This document shows, piece by piece, positions 7,876 to 16,383 of a stretch of DNA of 50,261 bases. A model generated the notes under the pieces. It was not told where the DNA came from, did no database searches, and saw only the letters and a list, made by a program, of their open reading frames with translations. The stretch's first letter is position 1. Each line of letters begins with the position of its first letter. The position numbers and the translations under genes were made by a program. The DNA comes from a bacterium (GTDB taxonomy: Bacteria > Planctomycetota > UBA11346), in contig JAIFND010000095.1 in NCBI GenBank assembly GCA_020047915.1, positions 1 to 50,261 on the forward strand. The letters run 5' to 3'.

Positions 7876-9572
7876 TCAGCGCTGGTACTTCGGCCGCGGG
7901 GTGTAGTGCGTGTGCAGGAGGTGGTGGCTCTTCTCCGACAGCGGCTTGCCCAGGTACTCGTCGTAGAGCTTCTGGATGTACGGATTGTCGTGGCTGCAGC
8001 GCCACAGACCCGCGACGTCCTCCTGGTACAGACCCTTGGCCCGAGCGATGCGCAGCTCGTCGGTCACACCGTAGGGCTGGCCACCGCCGCCGACGCAGCC
8101 GCCGGGGCAGGCCATCACCTCGATGAAGTGCCAGGGAGGCGGCAAACCCTTCTGCTTCGCCTCGCGCACCTTGTTGATCACGTACTCGACATTTCCGAGG
8201 CCGTGGGCGACCGCGATGCGCACCTGCTTGCCAGCCACTTCGAGGACGCCTTCCTTGACCCCCTTGAGGCCACGCGTGACTTCGAAATCAACACGCGGCG
8301 GAGTGGTGCCAGTGACCAGCTTCAAGGCAGTGCGGATCGCCGCCTCCATCACGCCGCCGGTGGCGCCGAAGATGGTGCCGGCGCCGGAGTAGGCACCGAG
8401 GATGTGATCAGGCTGCTCCTCAGGGATCGACTGCATGTCGATGCCAGCCTGCTTGATCATGCGCGCCAGTTCGCGCGTCGTGATCGACACATCGACATCC
8501 TGGTAGCCCGACGACTTCATGTCGTCGTTGCGCTGGATCTCATACTTTTTGGCCGTGCACGGCATGACCGAGACCATGTAGATCTTCTTGGCGTCGGTCT
8601 TGATCTTCTCGGCGTAGTAGGTCTTCGACAGGGCGCCGAGTACTTCTCCATGAAGTCCACCCAGGCCGGGCAGCAGCTGGTGATCAGCGGCAGTTCGCCC
8701 TTGCCGTGCGCGAAGCGCTCGACGAACTCGGTGCCTTCCTCGAGGATGGTGAGGTCGGCGCCGAAGTTGGTGTCGAACACCGCCTTGAAGCCCATGCGGC
8801 GCAGGGCCGCGTAGATCTTGCCGGTCAGGTTGGTGCCCGGCTTGAAGCCGAAGGCTTCGCCGATCGCCACGCGTACGGCGGGTGCGATCTGCACCACGCA
8901 GTGCAGTTCGGGGTCCATCAGCTTCTGCCATACATCCGGACCCTCGTCGTATTCGACGATCGCGCCGGTCGGGCAATGCGCGCTGCACTGGCCACACTTC
9001 ACGCACGGGCTCTCGGCCAGACTGATGTCGCCAGCCGGGGCGATGCGCGTCTCGATGCCGCGTTCCATGAAGGTCAGGGCCCAGACGTTCTGGTCCTTCT
9101 GACAGACCTGGATGCAGCGACCGCAGGAGATGCACTTGCGTGGATCGAGGGTGACCGCACGGGTGGTCTCATCGAGCGGCAGGTCGGGTACGATGTTGTC
9201 GAGATCCGATCTCTCGATGTTGAAGTCGGCGCACATCGTCTGCAGTTCGCAGTTCTGGTTGCGCGAACACGTGACGCACTCGTTCGGGTGCTTCGACATG
9301 ATCATCTCGACGATGCCACGCCGCACGTTCACGATCTCGGGATCGTGGGTCACGATGTCCATGCCGTTTTCGAGCGGCGTGCAGCAGGCGCGCAGCGTCC
9401 GGCCGGTGGCCTTGATGCGCACGATGCAGATGCCGCACGCGGCGGTGTGGTCGAGATCCGGGTGCTTGCACAGCGCCGGGATCTTGATCGACACCTTCTT
9501 GGCCGCTTCGAGGATCGAGGTGCCCTCGGCGACTTCGATCGGGATGCCGTTGATGATGGCTTTGACCGTCAT
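7876..9572 (-). pseudogene. hydA: [FeFe]-hydrogenase catalytic subunit HydA, interrupted by a deletion/frameshift
   Basis: The N-terminal part (9572 to about 8645) starts MTVKAIINGIPIEVAEG. It carries a plant-type [2Fe-2S] domain, a His/Cys cluster domain (HPNECVTCSRNQNC), two [4Fe-4S] motifs (CISCGRCIQVC and CVKCGQCSAHC), and the first H-cluster motif TSCCPAW. The frame is lost right after WVDFMEKY. The protein resumes in another frame at about 8641 with GALSKTYYAEK, then the second motif MPCTAKKYE and the third EVMACPGGCVGGGGQP, ending at 7876. Homologues have roughly 20 residues between these points, including an S-x-x-K-S-P-like stretch. About 60 bp therefore seem missing, not a multiple of three. 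Everything else looks conserved, so an assembly or sequencing error is as likely as real loss. An intact product would have about 585 residues, as in NAD(P)/ferredoxin-linked multimeric hydrogenases. Confidence 0.9.
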
Positions 9573-9600
9573 GGTCGGTTTCCTTAGGGTTCGCTTTGGG

Positions 9601-11244
9601 TTACTTCTTGGTCGCCGGGACGAGGCGCTCGGTCCACTCGGACTCGAAGTAGCGCAGCGCCGACAGCACCGGGTTGGGCGTCGTCTGGCCCAGCGCGCAC
9701 AACGAGCCGCGCTGCATGGTCAGGGCGATGCGGCGGATCTTGGCGATGTCCGCAGCGGTGCCCTTGCGCGCCACGATCTTGTCGATCGTGCGCAGCATCT
9801 GCGTGCCGCCGATGCGGCAGGGTGCGCACTTGCCGCAGCTCTCATCGACCGAGAAGTCGAGATAGAAGCGTGACAGCTCGACCGTGTTGTCGCTTTCGTC
9901 CATCACGATCATGCCGCCCGAGCCCATGATCGAGCCGAGCTTGCCCAGGTCTTCGTAGGTGATCGGCGTGTCGAGCAGGTTCTCGGGGATGAGACCGCCG
10001 GACGGTCCGCCGGTCTGCACCGCCTTGATCGGCTTGCCCGACGAGGTGCCGCCGCAGATGTCCATCACCACCTGGCGCAGCGTGGTTCCCATCGGGATCT
10101 CGATCAGGCCGGAGACCTTGACCTTGCCGGTGACGGCGAAGACCTTGGTGCCCTTGCTGCGGCCGACGCCGATGGCGCCGAACCAGGCGCCGCCGCGCAG
10201 CACGATCTGCGCGATGTTGGCCAGGGTCTCGACGTTGTTGACCATCGAGGGCTGGTCCCACAGGCCCTTCTGGGCCGGGTAGGGCGGACGCGGACGTGGC
10301 GTGCCACGCAGACCTTCGATCGAGGCGATCAGCGCGGTCTCCTCGCCGCACACGAAGGCGCCGGCGCCGAGGCGGATCTCACAGTCGAAGTCGAAGCCGG
10401 TGCCGAGGATGTTCTTGCCGAGCAGGCCGTTGGCGCGCGCCTGCTTGATCGCCTTCTCGATGCGCTCGATGGCGAGGGGGTATTCAGCACGGATGTAGAA
10501 GATACCCTGCGAGGCGCCGATGACCCAGCCGCCGATGATCATGCCTTCGATCACGGCATGCGGGTCGCCTTCGAGGACCGAGCGGTCCATATAGGCGCCC
10601 GGGTCCCCTTCGTCACCGTTGCAGATGATGTACTTCTGCTCGCCGGGCCGGCTGGCACGGGTCAGCTTCCACTTCATGAAGGTGGGGAAGCCGGCGCCGC
10701 CGCGGCCGCGCAGGCCAGAGGTCTCGAGCTCGCTGATCACCTGCTCAGGCGTCATCGCGGTCAGCGCCTGCTTGGTGGCCTGGTAGCCGTCGCGGGCGAT
10801 GTACTCGTCGAGGCTCTCAGGGTCGATCACGCCGCAGTTGCGCAGCACGATGCGGTACTGCTTGCCGGGCACCGGCTTCTCGGAACTCATCTCGCCGACC
10901 GAGGGCACCTTGAAGGCTTCGACCACGCGGCCGCCCTTGACGTGCTTCTCGACGATCTCGCGCGCAGCTTCGACGGTGACGCGGCCATACTGGGTCGGGG
11001 CGGCACCGCCGACACTGACCTCGACCAGCGGCTCCAGGGCGCACATGCCCGAGCAACCGGTCTTGACAATCTGGGCGTCGAGGCCGGCCTTGGCGACCTC
11101 TTCCTTGATCGCGGCCATCACCGGCTGGGCCCCGGCGGCATCACCGCAGGTGTTGAGGCCGACCTTGATGATCGCCTTCTTGGCCGTGGCGGCGAGCAGC
11201 TTCGCCTTGTGGGCGTCGAGATCGGCGGGGGTGAACTTGGGCAT
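9601..11244 (-). CDS. hydB: Electron-bifurcating hydrogenase subunit HydB (NuoF-like, FMN/NADH)
   Basis: This subunit carries FMN and the NAD(H) site and passes electrons to HydA. The 547-residue product has a thioredoxin-like [2Fe-2S] region at the N-terminus (C33, C64, C68). A NuoF core follows with GLRGRGGAGFPTFMKW for NADH binding and GDEGDPGAYMDRSVLEGD for FMN. Next are an SLBB region and the C-terminal [4Fe-4S] motif SCGKCAPCR with a later Cys in SLCALGQ. The extra C-terminal ferredoxin domain found in Thermotoga HydB is absent. It starts 3 nt after the hydC stop, and hydA follows 28 nt later with AAGGAAA as ribosome site. The order hydC-hydB-hydA on one strand marks a trimeric HydABC. 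Confidence 0.93.
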   Translation of the reverse strand: MPKFTPADLDAHKAKLLAATAKKAIIKVGLNTCGDAAGAQPVMAAIKEEVAKAGLDAQIVKTGCSGMCALEPLVEVSVGGAAPTQYGRVTVEAAREIVEKHVKGGRVVEAFKVPSVGEMSSEKPVPGKQYRIVLRNCGVIDPESLDEYIARDGYQATKQALTAMTPEQVISELETSGLRGRGGAGFPTFMKWKLTRASRPGEQKYIICNGDEGDPGAYMDRSVLEGDPHAVIEGMIIGGWVIGASQGIFYIRAEYPLAIERIEKAIKQARANGLLGKNILGTGFDFDCEIRLGAGAFVCGEETALIASIEGLRGTPRPRPPYPAQKGLWDQPSMVNNVETLANIAQIVLRGGAWFGAIGVGRSKGTKVFAVTGKVKVSGLIEIPMGTTLRQVVMDICGGTSSGKPIKAVQTGGPSGGLIPENLLDTPITYEDLGKLGSIMGSGGMIVMDESDNTVELSRFYLDFSVDESCGKCAPCRIGGTQMLRTIDKIVARKGTAADIAKIRRIALTMQRGSLCALGQTTPNPVLSALRYFESEWTERLVPATKK

Positions 11245-11247
11245 GGG

Positions 11248-11721
11248 TCAGGCTCCCTTGGTGCAGGCGTAGACCTGGTCGACGACGTCAGCCGCCTTGA
11301 CCTTGGCCAGCACCTTCTCATTGACGGTGACGACAGGGGCGAGGCCGCAGCAACCGATGCAGCGGACCTGCTGGAGATGGAACTGCTTGTCCGGGGTGGT
11401 CTCGCCGGCCTTCACCCCGAGCTTGTCGGAGAGCTTGGCGATGATCTCGGGCGCGCCCTTGAGGTAGCAGGCGGTACCCATGCACACCGAGATGATGTGC
11501 TTGCCCGGAGCTTCGAGTTTGAAGTAGTTGTAGAAGGTGATGACCTCGTAAATGCGTGCGAGGGGCACGTCGAGGTGCTTGCCCAGTTCCTGCGCGGCGT
11601 CGCGCGGCACGTAGCCGTAGCGGCCCTGGAGGTCGTGCAGCGCCATGATCAGGCTGCCACGCTTGTCCTTCCACTTCTTGGCTATGGTTGCGAGATCAGC
11701 TGGTCCGGCGGCTGCGGCCAT
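11248..11721 (-). CDS. hydC: Hydrogenase subunit HydC (NuoE-like [2Fe-2S] protein)
   Basis: This small thioredoxin-like subunit ferries electrons between the flavin in HydB and the clusters of HydA. The product has 157 residues. The NuoE cysteine pattern is complete: CMGTAC (Cx4C) and CIGCC (Cx3C). The start MAAAAGPADL at 11721 is chosen because AAGGAG lies just upstream. The upstream in-frame extension to 11778 lacks such a site. It is first in the hydC-hydB-hydA series and reads away from nuoA, so the 244-bp gap to nuoA should hold promoters for both. Confidence 0.92.
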   Translation of the reverse strand: MAAAAGPADLATIAKKWKDKRGSLIMALHDLQGRYGYVPRDAAQELGKHLDVPLARIYEVITFYNYFKLEAPGKHIISVCMGTACYLKGAPEIIAKLSDKLGVKAGETTPDKQFHLQQVRCIGCCGLAPVVTVNEKVLAKVKAADVVDQVYACTKGA

Positions 11722-11965
11722 GGGCGGCTCCTTGCGGGTGTCCGCGCGCAGCCTGACTGCGAGCCCCCTCGTGGACAAAAGGATTTCTAGGTCCTTTAGT
11801 CTTTATGTCATACACGCATCGGACAACACCCGATCCGTGCAACGATCTGCATAGTTCGACCTGCTATACGCTTTATGTATGTCAGTCTGACGGACTTTCG
11901 GCAAGCACCCCCCGGGGGTATTGCAGACTGCGCATGTCCTCTACGCTGCCACCTTCCCAACTCGT
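11722..11965. promoter_or_regulatory. Divergent control region between hydC and nuoA
   Basis: This is the AT-richest stretch of the neighbourhood. A ten-base motif CTTTATGTCA (11801-11810) recurs as CTTTATGTAT (11871-11880), 70 bp apart. Between them ATCGG and CCGAT (near 11818-11834) form an inverted repeat. AGTC-TGACG-GACT (11884-11896) is another. A TATACG box near 11865 could be a -10 for nuo. The arrangement looks like an operator region shared by the hydrogenase and complex I operons. No regulator family can be assigned. Confidence 0.45.
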
Positions 11966-12406
11966 ATGGACCCCCAACTCCCCCTCGCAGCCCCGACCGC
12001 AAGCGCTTACGGCGCCTGGCTCAGCGTCCTGGTCATCGGCCTGCTGGCCGTGGCGGTGGTCGGCGGAGCCCTCGTTGCAGTTCGTCTGGTCACGCGCGTG
12101 GTGGATCGCATCACCGACTCGAAGCAGCGCCTGAGCACCTACGAGTGCGGCGAGGCCCCGGTCGGCTCGGCGTGGTTCCGCTTCAACAACCGCTTCACCA
12201 CCGTCGCCCTGACCTTCCTGATCTTCGATGTCGAACTGGCCCTGCTCTGGCCGATCCTGCCGCGCTGCCTCGACTGGGTCGGCAACGGACAGGCGCTGGC
12301 GGCTTTCATCGAGATCACCGCCTTCGCCGGCAGCCTGGCCATTGGCCTGGCGTGGGTGGCGGCTGGCGGCGGATTCATCTGGGACCGCAAGGTGTCCGAT
12401 GACTGA
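11966..12406 (+). CDS. nuoA: NADH-quinone oxidoreductase subunit A
   Basis: NuoA is a small membrane subunit at the junction of the peripheral and membrane arms of complex I. The product has 146 residues with three predicted membrane helices. The family hallmark YECGE lies in the loop after helix 1 (KQRLSTYECGEAPVGSAWFR). The acidic helix FDVELALLWP is also diagnostic. I chose the ATG at 11966 (MDPQLPLAAP). No ribosome site is obvious there, and the only longer reading would need an ATT start. The last 8 nt overlap nuoB. It is the first gene of the nuoABCDHIJKLMN operon. Confidence 0.93.
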   Translation: MDPQLPLAAPTASAYGAWLSVLVIGLLAVAVVGGALVAVRLVTRVVDRITDSKQRLSTYECGEAPVGSAWFRFNNRFTTVALTFLIFDVELALLWPILPRCLDWVGNGQALAAFIEITAFAGSLAIGLAWVAAGGGFIWDRKVSDD

Positions 12407-12995
12407 GATCATCAAGCCCGGCAACGACGAGCAGGTGTTTACCACCACGGTTGATGAATTCCTCGCCTGGGGCAAGGAGAACTCGCTGTTCTACCTGCTC
12501 TTCGCCACCGCCTGCTGCGGCATCGAACTGATGCAGACCGGCGGCCCGCGCTACGATGTGGACCGCCTCGGCATGATCCCGCGCGCCACGCCGCGCCAGG
12601 CAGACCTGATGATCATCGCCGGCACCATCACCCACAAGATGGCCAGCCGCGTGCGGACCCTGTGGGAGCAGATGACCGAGCCGCGCTGGGTCGTGTCGAT
12701 GGGCTCGTGCGCGAACAGCGGCGGTCCGTTCAGCAAATACAGCTACTCGGTGCTCAACGGGGTGGACAAATACATCCCGGTCGATGTGTACATCCCGGGC
12801 TGCCCGCCGCGCCCCGAGGCGCTGATCGACGGCGTGATGGCGCTGCGCGAACGCGTGCGCAAGTACCGCACCGTCGGCATCCGCGACAAGGATCCGCATG
12901 TGGTGCAGGGCGCGGATTGCGCGTTCGGATCGCATCCAGGCAAAGCTTCAAGCTTGGAGCTTGGAGCTTCGAGCCCGCAAGGGCCCAAGGCATGA
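12399..12995 (+). CDS. nuoB: NADH-quinone oxidoreductase subunit B
   Basis: NuoB holds the terminal N2 [4Fe-4S] cluster that reduces quinone. The core is typical: ATACCGIEL with the tandem cysteines, GSCANSGG and PGCPPRPEA supply the ligands. It starts MTEIIKPGND inside the end of nuoA. The last 18 residues (GKASSLELGASSPQGPKA) are unlike NuoB proteins. They are encoded by the left arm and loop of an AGCTTGG heptamer element (12944-13044). The stop overlaps the nuoC start as ATGA. The tail is therefore probably a recent non-native addition that leaves the cluster core intact. Confidence 0.95.
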   Translation: MTEIIKPGNDEQVFTTTVDEFLAWGKENSLFYLLFATACCGIELMQTGGPRYDVDRLGMIPRATPRQADLMIIAGTITHKMASRVRTLWEQMTEPRWVVSMGSCANSGGPFSKYSYSVLNGVDKYIPVDVYIPGCPPRPEALIDGVMALRERVRKYRTVGIRDKDPHVVQGADCAFGSHPGKASSLELGASSPQGPKA

Positions 12996-13044
12996 CCTCG
13001 GCCGCACCTGCGGGCTCAGAGCTTCAAGCTCCAAGCTCAAAGCT
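12944..13044. repeat. Heptamer-armed inverted repeat, AGCTTGG type, across the nuoB-nuoC overlap
   Basis: The left arm (12944-12979) is AGCTTCA, AGCTTGG, AGCTTGG, AGCTTCG, then AGCCCGCA. The right arm (13009-13044) is TGCGGGCTC plus inverted units. The 29-bp loop holds the ATGA stop/start at 12992-12995. The whole element is translated: left side as the NuoB tail, right side as the NuoC head. Confidence 0.9.
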
Positions 13045-13654
13045 CGACAACGCCGCCATCGCCGAGCGCGTCATCGCCGCCCACCCCACCGTGGCGGCGA
13101 GGTCGTCCGACAACGGTCAACCCTACCTGCTGGTGCCGCCGGCCGAGATCGTGCGTGTCGCCACCCTGCTGCGTGATGATGCGGCTCTGCGCTTCGACTC
13201 GCTGATGGACCTGACCGGCTGGGATCTGTCGAAGTACCCCGCCACCCCACCGTCCAGCGATCTCGTTGTCGCCTACTTCCTGCACAGCCTGGCCCACCGC
13301 CACCACCTGACCGTCAAGGTGCAAGTGCCACGCGAAGCCGCCGAGGTGCCCACCGTCAGCGGCGTCTGGGCGGTGGCCAACTACTTCGAACGCGAGGTAT
13401 GGGACCTGCTCGGCGTGCGCTTCGCGGAACATCCCAACCTCAAGCGCATCATGACCCCGGACGACTGGATCGGGCACCCGCTGCGCAAGGACTACGCCTA
13501 CCCGCAGTCCTACAACGGCGTCGCCCACCTGCGCGAGGGCCAGCGCTTCGAACCCCCGCCCGCGCCGAAGCCGGCTGCCGCTGCGCCCCCTGCCGCTCCC
13601 CCCGCCCCCCGCCCCCCGCCCCCCGCCAGCGGCGGCGGAGCCGCCGCCCCATGA
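12992..13654 (+). CDS. nuoC: NADH-quinone oxidoreductase subunit C
   Basis: NuoC is a peripheral-arm subunit beside NuoD (30-kDa subunit). The 220-residue product has the family signature around EREVWDLLGVRF, then HPNLKRIM, and DDWIGHPLRKDY. The first 20 or so residues (MTSAAPAGSELQAPSSKLD) come from the right half of the heptamer element. The native protein probably begins near DNAAIAERVIAAHP. The last 35 residues are Pro/Ala/Gly-rich and are encoded partly by GCCCCCC heptamers. Start and stop overlap nuoB and nuoD, each as ATGA, so translation is coupled. Confidence 0.93.
   Translation: MTSAAPAGSELQAPSSKLDNAAIAERVIAAHPTVAARSSDNGQPYLLVPPAEIVRVATLLRDDAALRFDSLMDLTGWDLSKYPATPPSSDLVVAYFLHSLAHRHHLTVKVQVPREAAEVPTVSGVWAVANYFEREVWDLLGVRFAEHPNLKRIMTPDDWIGHPLRKDYAYPQSYNGVAHLREGQRFEPPPAPKPAAAAPPAAPPAPRPPPPASGGGAAAP
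13604..13627. repeat. GCCCCCC heptamer array in the nuoC 3' end
   Basis: Three exact GCCCCCC units plus a partial one encode part of the proline-rich NuoC tail. The period is seven, as in the hairpin elements, but no facing arm is present. Confidence 0.75.
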
Positions 13655-14844
13655 GCAGCGACCTCGCGATCGAGTCCGCCGGCGGCGAGCGCATGCGCAT
13701 CAACATGGGGCCGCACCACCCGGCGACGCACGGGGTGCTGCGCCTGATCGTCGAGTGCGACGGCGAGATCGTCAGTTCGGCCACCCCCGACCACGGCTAC
13801 CTGCACCGCTCGATCGAGAAGATCGGCGAGTGCGTCGAATGGCCGATGTTCGTGCCCTACACCGACCGCGTGGACTACGTCTGCGCGATGAACGCCAACC
13901 TCGCCTACTGCGTGGCGGTCGAGAAGCTGCTGGCGACCGACAAGACGACAGCAGTGCAGGTGCCGCGCCGCGCCGAAGTCATCCGCGTCATCGTCGCCGA
14001 ACTGAACCGCATCTCGTCGCACCTGGTCGCGGTCGGCGCCATGTCGATGGACCTCGGCGCCTACACCCCCTTCCTGCACGGCATCGCGCAGCGCGAGGGA
14101 GTGAACGACATCTTCGAGAAGCTGTGCGGCCAGCGCCTGACCTACAACTACATCACCATCGGCGGCGTCGGCTTCGACCTGCACACCGGAGCGGTCGAGG
14201 AGATCGAGTCGTTCCTGGCGCAGTTTGAAAAGGAAATGATCCGCTTCAACAAGCTGATCACCACCAACACGATCTTCCGCGACCGCTGCGCCGGCATCGC
14301 TGTGATCAGCGCTGCCGAAGCGGTGGCCTACGGCCTGGTCGGCCCCAACCTGCGCGGCAGCGGAGTGGACTGGGATATCCGCCGTGACGAGCCCTACGGC
14401 ATCTACGGTGAACTCGGCGTGCGCGTGCCGGTCGGGCAGGGCTATGCCGGCCGCACCGGCAAGGTCGGCGACTGCTACGACCGCTTCATCGTCCGCCTGC
14501 TGGAGATCAACGAGTCGGTGCGCCTGATCCGCGCCGCGCTCAAGCTGCTGCCGCCCGCTGCCGAGAAACCGGCTGATCCGGTCGGCGGCTTCCAGGCCGA
14601 TGTCGCCAAGGCGCTGCGCAAGCCGCCCAAGGGCGAGATCCGCGTGCGCACCGAGGCGCCGCGCGGCGAGATGGGCTATGTGATCGTCAGTGATGGTACC
14701 AAGACACCCTACCGCGTGCGCTGCCGCACCGGCTCGTTCACCGCCTGCAGCATCTTCAACAAGCTGATGAAGGGCATCTTCTTGGCCGACATCGTCACCG
14801 TGATCGGGTCGTTCGACATCGTGGTGCCGGAGATAGACCGATGA
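13651..14844 (+). CDS. nuoD: NADH-quinone oxidoreductase subunit D
   Basis: NuoD (49-kDa subunit) forms the quinone-binding cavity with NuoB and is related to the large subunit of NiFe hydrogenases. The product has 397 residues. It has the N-terminal MGPHHPATHGVLRL motif with the quinone-site His residues, then DHGYLHRSIEK and the C-terminal GEMGYVIVSDGTKTPYRVR. The start at 13651 overlaps the nuoC stop (ATGA). No NiFe-ligand cysteine pairs are present, so this is the complex I form. The stop is followed after 3 bp by a GGCGGAA element and then nuoH. Confidence 0.97.
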   Translation: MSSDLAIESAGGERMRINMGPHHPATHGVLRLIVECDGEIVSSATPDHGYLHRSIEKIGECVEWPMFVPYTDRVDYVCAMNANLAYCVAVEKLLATDKTTAVQVPRRAEVIRVIVAELNRISSHLVAVGAMSMDLGAYTPFLHGIAQREGVNDIFEKLCGQRLTYNYITIGGVGFDLHTGAVEEIESFLAQFEKEMIRFNKLITTNTIFRDRCAGIAVISAAEAVAYGLVGPNLRGSGVDWDIRRDEPYGIYGELGVRVPVGQGYAGRTGKVGDCYDRFIVRLLEINESVRLIRAALKLLPPAAEKPADPVGGFQADVAKALRKPPKGEIRVRTEAPRGEMGYVIVSDGTKTPYRVRCRTGSFTACSIFNKLMKGIFLADIVTVIGSFDIVVPEIDR

Positions 14845-14847
14845 AGG

Positions 14848-14971
14848 AAAGGCGGAAGGCGGAAGGCGGAAGGCGGAAGGATTGCGGCGCGCTGACGCGC
14901 GCAGGCCGACACGCCCGTACATCCGCGCCTGCGAGCATCTCTTCCGCCTTCCGCCTTCCGCCTTCCGCCTT
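14848..14971. repeat. Heptamer-armed inverted repeat, GGCGGAA type (copy 3)
   Basis: Left arm 14848-14880, right arm 14941-14971, loop 60 bp. The loop reads GATTGCGGCGCGCTGACGCG at its left and GCGCCTGCGAGCATCT at its right. These are the reverse complements of the loop edges in copies 1 and 2. All three copies therefore have the same orientation relative to the transcribed strand of their neighbours. It separates nuoD from nuoH. Confidence 0.9.
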
Positions 14972-14983
14972 GGTGGAGGTCCC

Positions 14984-16372
14984 ATGACCCTCGGCCCCGC
15001 AGTTGATGCCCTGGCCCAGTGGCTATCCGGCCCCGACCCGGCGTGGTGGGCGGTCGGTGCGGCGATCGTTGCCGTGTGGGTCCTGCCTGTCCTGGCCGTG
15101 GTCTTCCCGGTCGCGGCGATCGGCCAGATCATCGAGCGCAAGGTCGCGGCGGCGATGCAGCGCCGGCACGGCCCGAACACCGTCGGCATCGATGGCATCG
15201 TCCGCCTGGTGGTGCGCCTCGGCGGCTTCTTCCTGCCGCGCGCCAGCCAGGACCGCCTGGTCGAGCGCATCTGCGCCCTGCCCGGTCTCGGCCTGCTGAA
15301 AGTCCTCGGCCTCGGCCAGCTCGCCGCCGATGGCGTGAAGATGATCGGCAAAGAGGACTTCATCCCGGCCGGCACCGACGGACTGATCTTCCGCGCCGCG
15401 CCCTATCTCGCACTGACCGGCGCCTTCCTGCCCTTCGCCGTCATCCCCTTCGCCCAGGATCTCGTCGCCCTGGAAGTGCCGGTCGCGGCGCTCTACGCCC
15501 TGGCGGTCAGCGGTGTCACCGTGATCGCCCTGCTGATGGCCGGCTGGGGCAGCGGCAACAAGTTCTCGCTGCTCGGCGGCATGCGCGCCGTGGCCCAGGT
15601 CATCTCCTATGAGATCCCGGTCGGCCTGGCCATCGCCGGCGTGGTGCTGTGGTGCGGCACGATGGATCTGCACCAGATCGTCGCCCACCAGTACAACGGG
15701 GAGTGGTACAGCTTCCTCGGCTGGAACATCGTGCAGAGCCCCTTCCTGTTCCTGCTCGCCTGCATCCTGTTCTTCGGCGGCCTCGCAGAGTGCCAGCGTA
15801 CCCCCTTCGACATGGCCGAGGCGGAGAGCGAACTGGTCAGCGGCTTCAACACCGAGTACTCGGGCCTGCGCTGGGGCATGTTCGCGATGGCCGAATACAC
15901 CGAGATGATCCTGGTCGGCTGCCTGGTCAGCACCTTGTTCCTCGGCGGCTACCAGTCGCCGATCGGCGAGAACTGGATCATCACCCTGGCACCGTGGCTG
16001 CAGACCATCCTGCATGTCGGCATCTTCGCCGCCAAGTTCACCGCCTTCGTCGTGCTGATGGTGTGGATCCGCTGGACACTGCCGCGCTTCCGCGTCGATC
16101 AGGTGATGCGTCTGTGCTGGCTGACCCTGGTGCCGCTCTGCCTGGTCTGCCTGTTCGGCCTCGCCCTGACCATGCTGCTGGCCAATGGCACCGTGACTGG
16201 CGCCGCCTTCGGCCGTCTGCCCGCCATGCAACACCTCGCCCTCGGACCGGTCGGCTACCTGCTCGCCTGGGCCATCCCGGTCGCGGTCGCCGTGGTCCTG
16301 ATCGTCCTCGCCCGCCGCAAGTATGGCCAGATGCATCCGGCGCTACGTGAGCTGACGGGAGGTGCTTCGTGA
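14984..16372 (+). CDS. nuoH: NADH-quinone oxidoreductase subunit H
   Basis: NuoH (ND1) is the membrane subunit that forms the quinone tunnel and links electron transfer to proton pumping. The product has 462 residues with about nine helices. Characteristic stretches are ERKVAAAMQRRHGPNTVG, ADGVKMIGKEDFIPA, the SYEIPVGLAI loop, and RTPFDMAEAESELVSGFNTE with its acidic residues. It is about 100 residues longer than enterobacterial NuoH, mostly from an extra segment near residues 75-100 and a longer C-terminus. The ATG at 14984 has GGAGG 5 nt upstream. That ribosome site lies just outside the preceding heptamer arm. Confidence 0.96.
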   Translation: MTLGPAVDALAQWLSGPDPAWWAVGAAIVAVWVLPVLAVVFPVAAIGQIIERKVAAAMQRRHGPNTVGIDGIVRLVVRLGGFFLPRASQDRLVERICALPGLGLLKVLGLGQLAADGVKMIGKEDFIPAGTDGLIFRAAPYLALTGAFLPFAVIPFAQDLVALEVPVAALYALAVSGVTVIALLMAGWGSGNKFSLLGGMRAVAQVISYEIPVGLAIAGVVLWCGTMDLHQIVAHQYNGEWYSFLGWNIVQSPFLFLLACILFFGGLAECQRTPFDMAEAESELVSGFNTEYSGLRWGMFAMAEYTEMILVGCLVSTLFLGGYQSPIGENWIITLAPWLQTILHVGIFAAKFTAFVVLMVWIRWTLPRFRVDQVMRLCWLTLVPLCLVCLFGLALTMLLANGTVTGAAFGRLPAMQHLALGPVGYLLAWAIPVAVAVVLIVLARRKYGQMHPALRELTGGAS

Positions 16373-16383
16373 CCACCGTCCAA

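Noticed and set aside
9601-11721. hydB and hydC annotated as nuoF and nuoE
   Set aside because: They are co-directional with hydA and divergent from nuo, and HydB has the N-terminal thioredoxin-like cluster domain of hydrogenase subunits.
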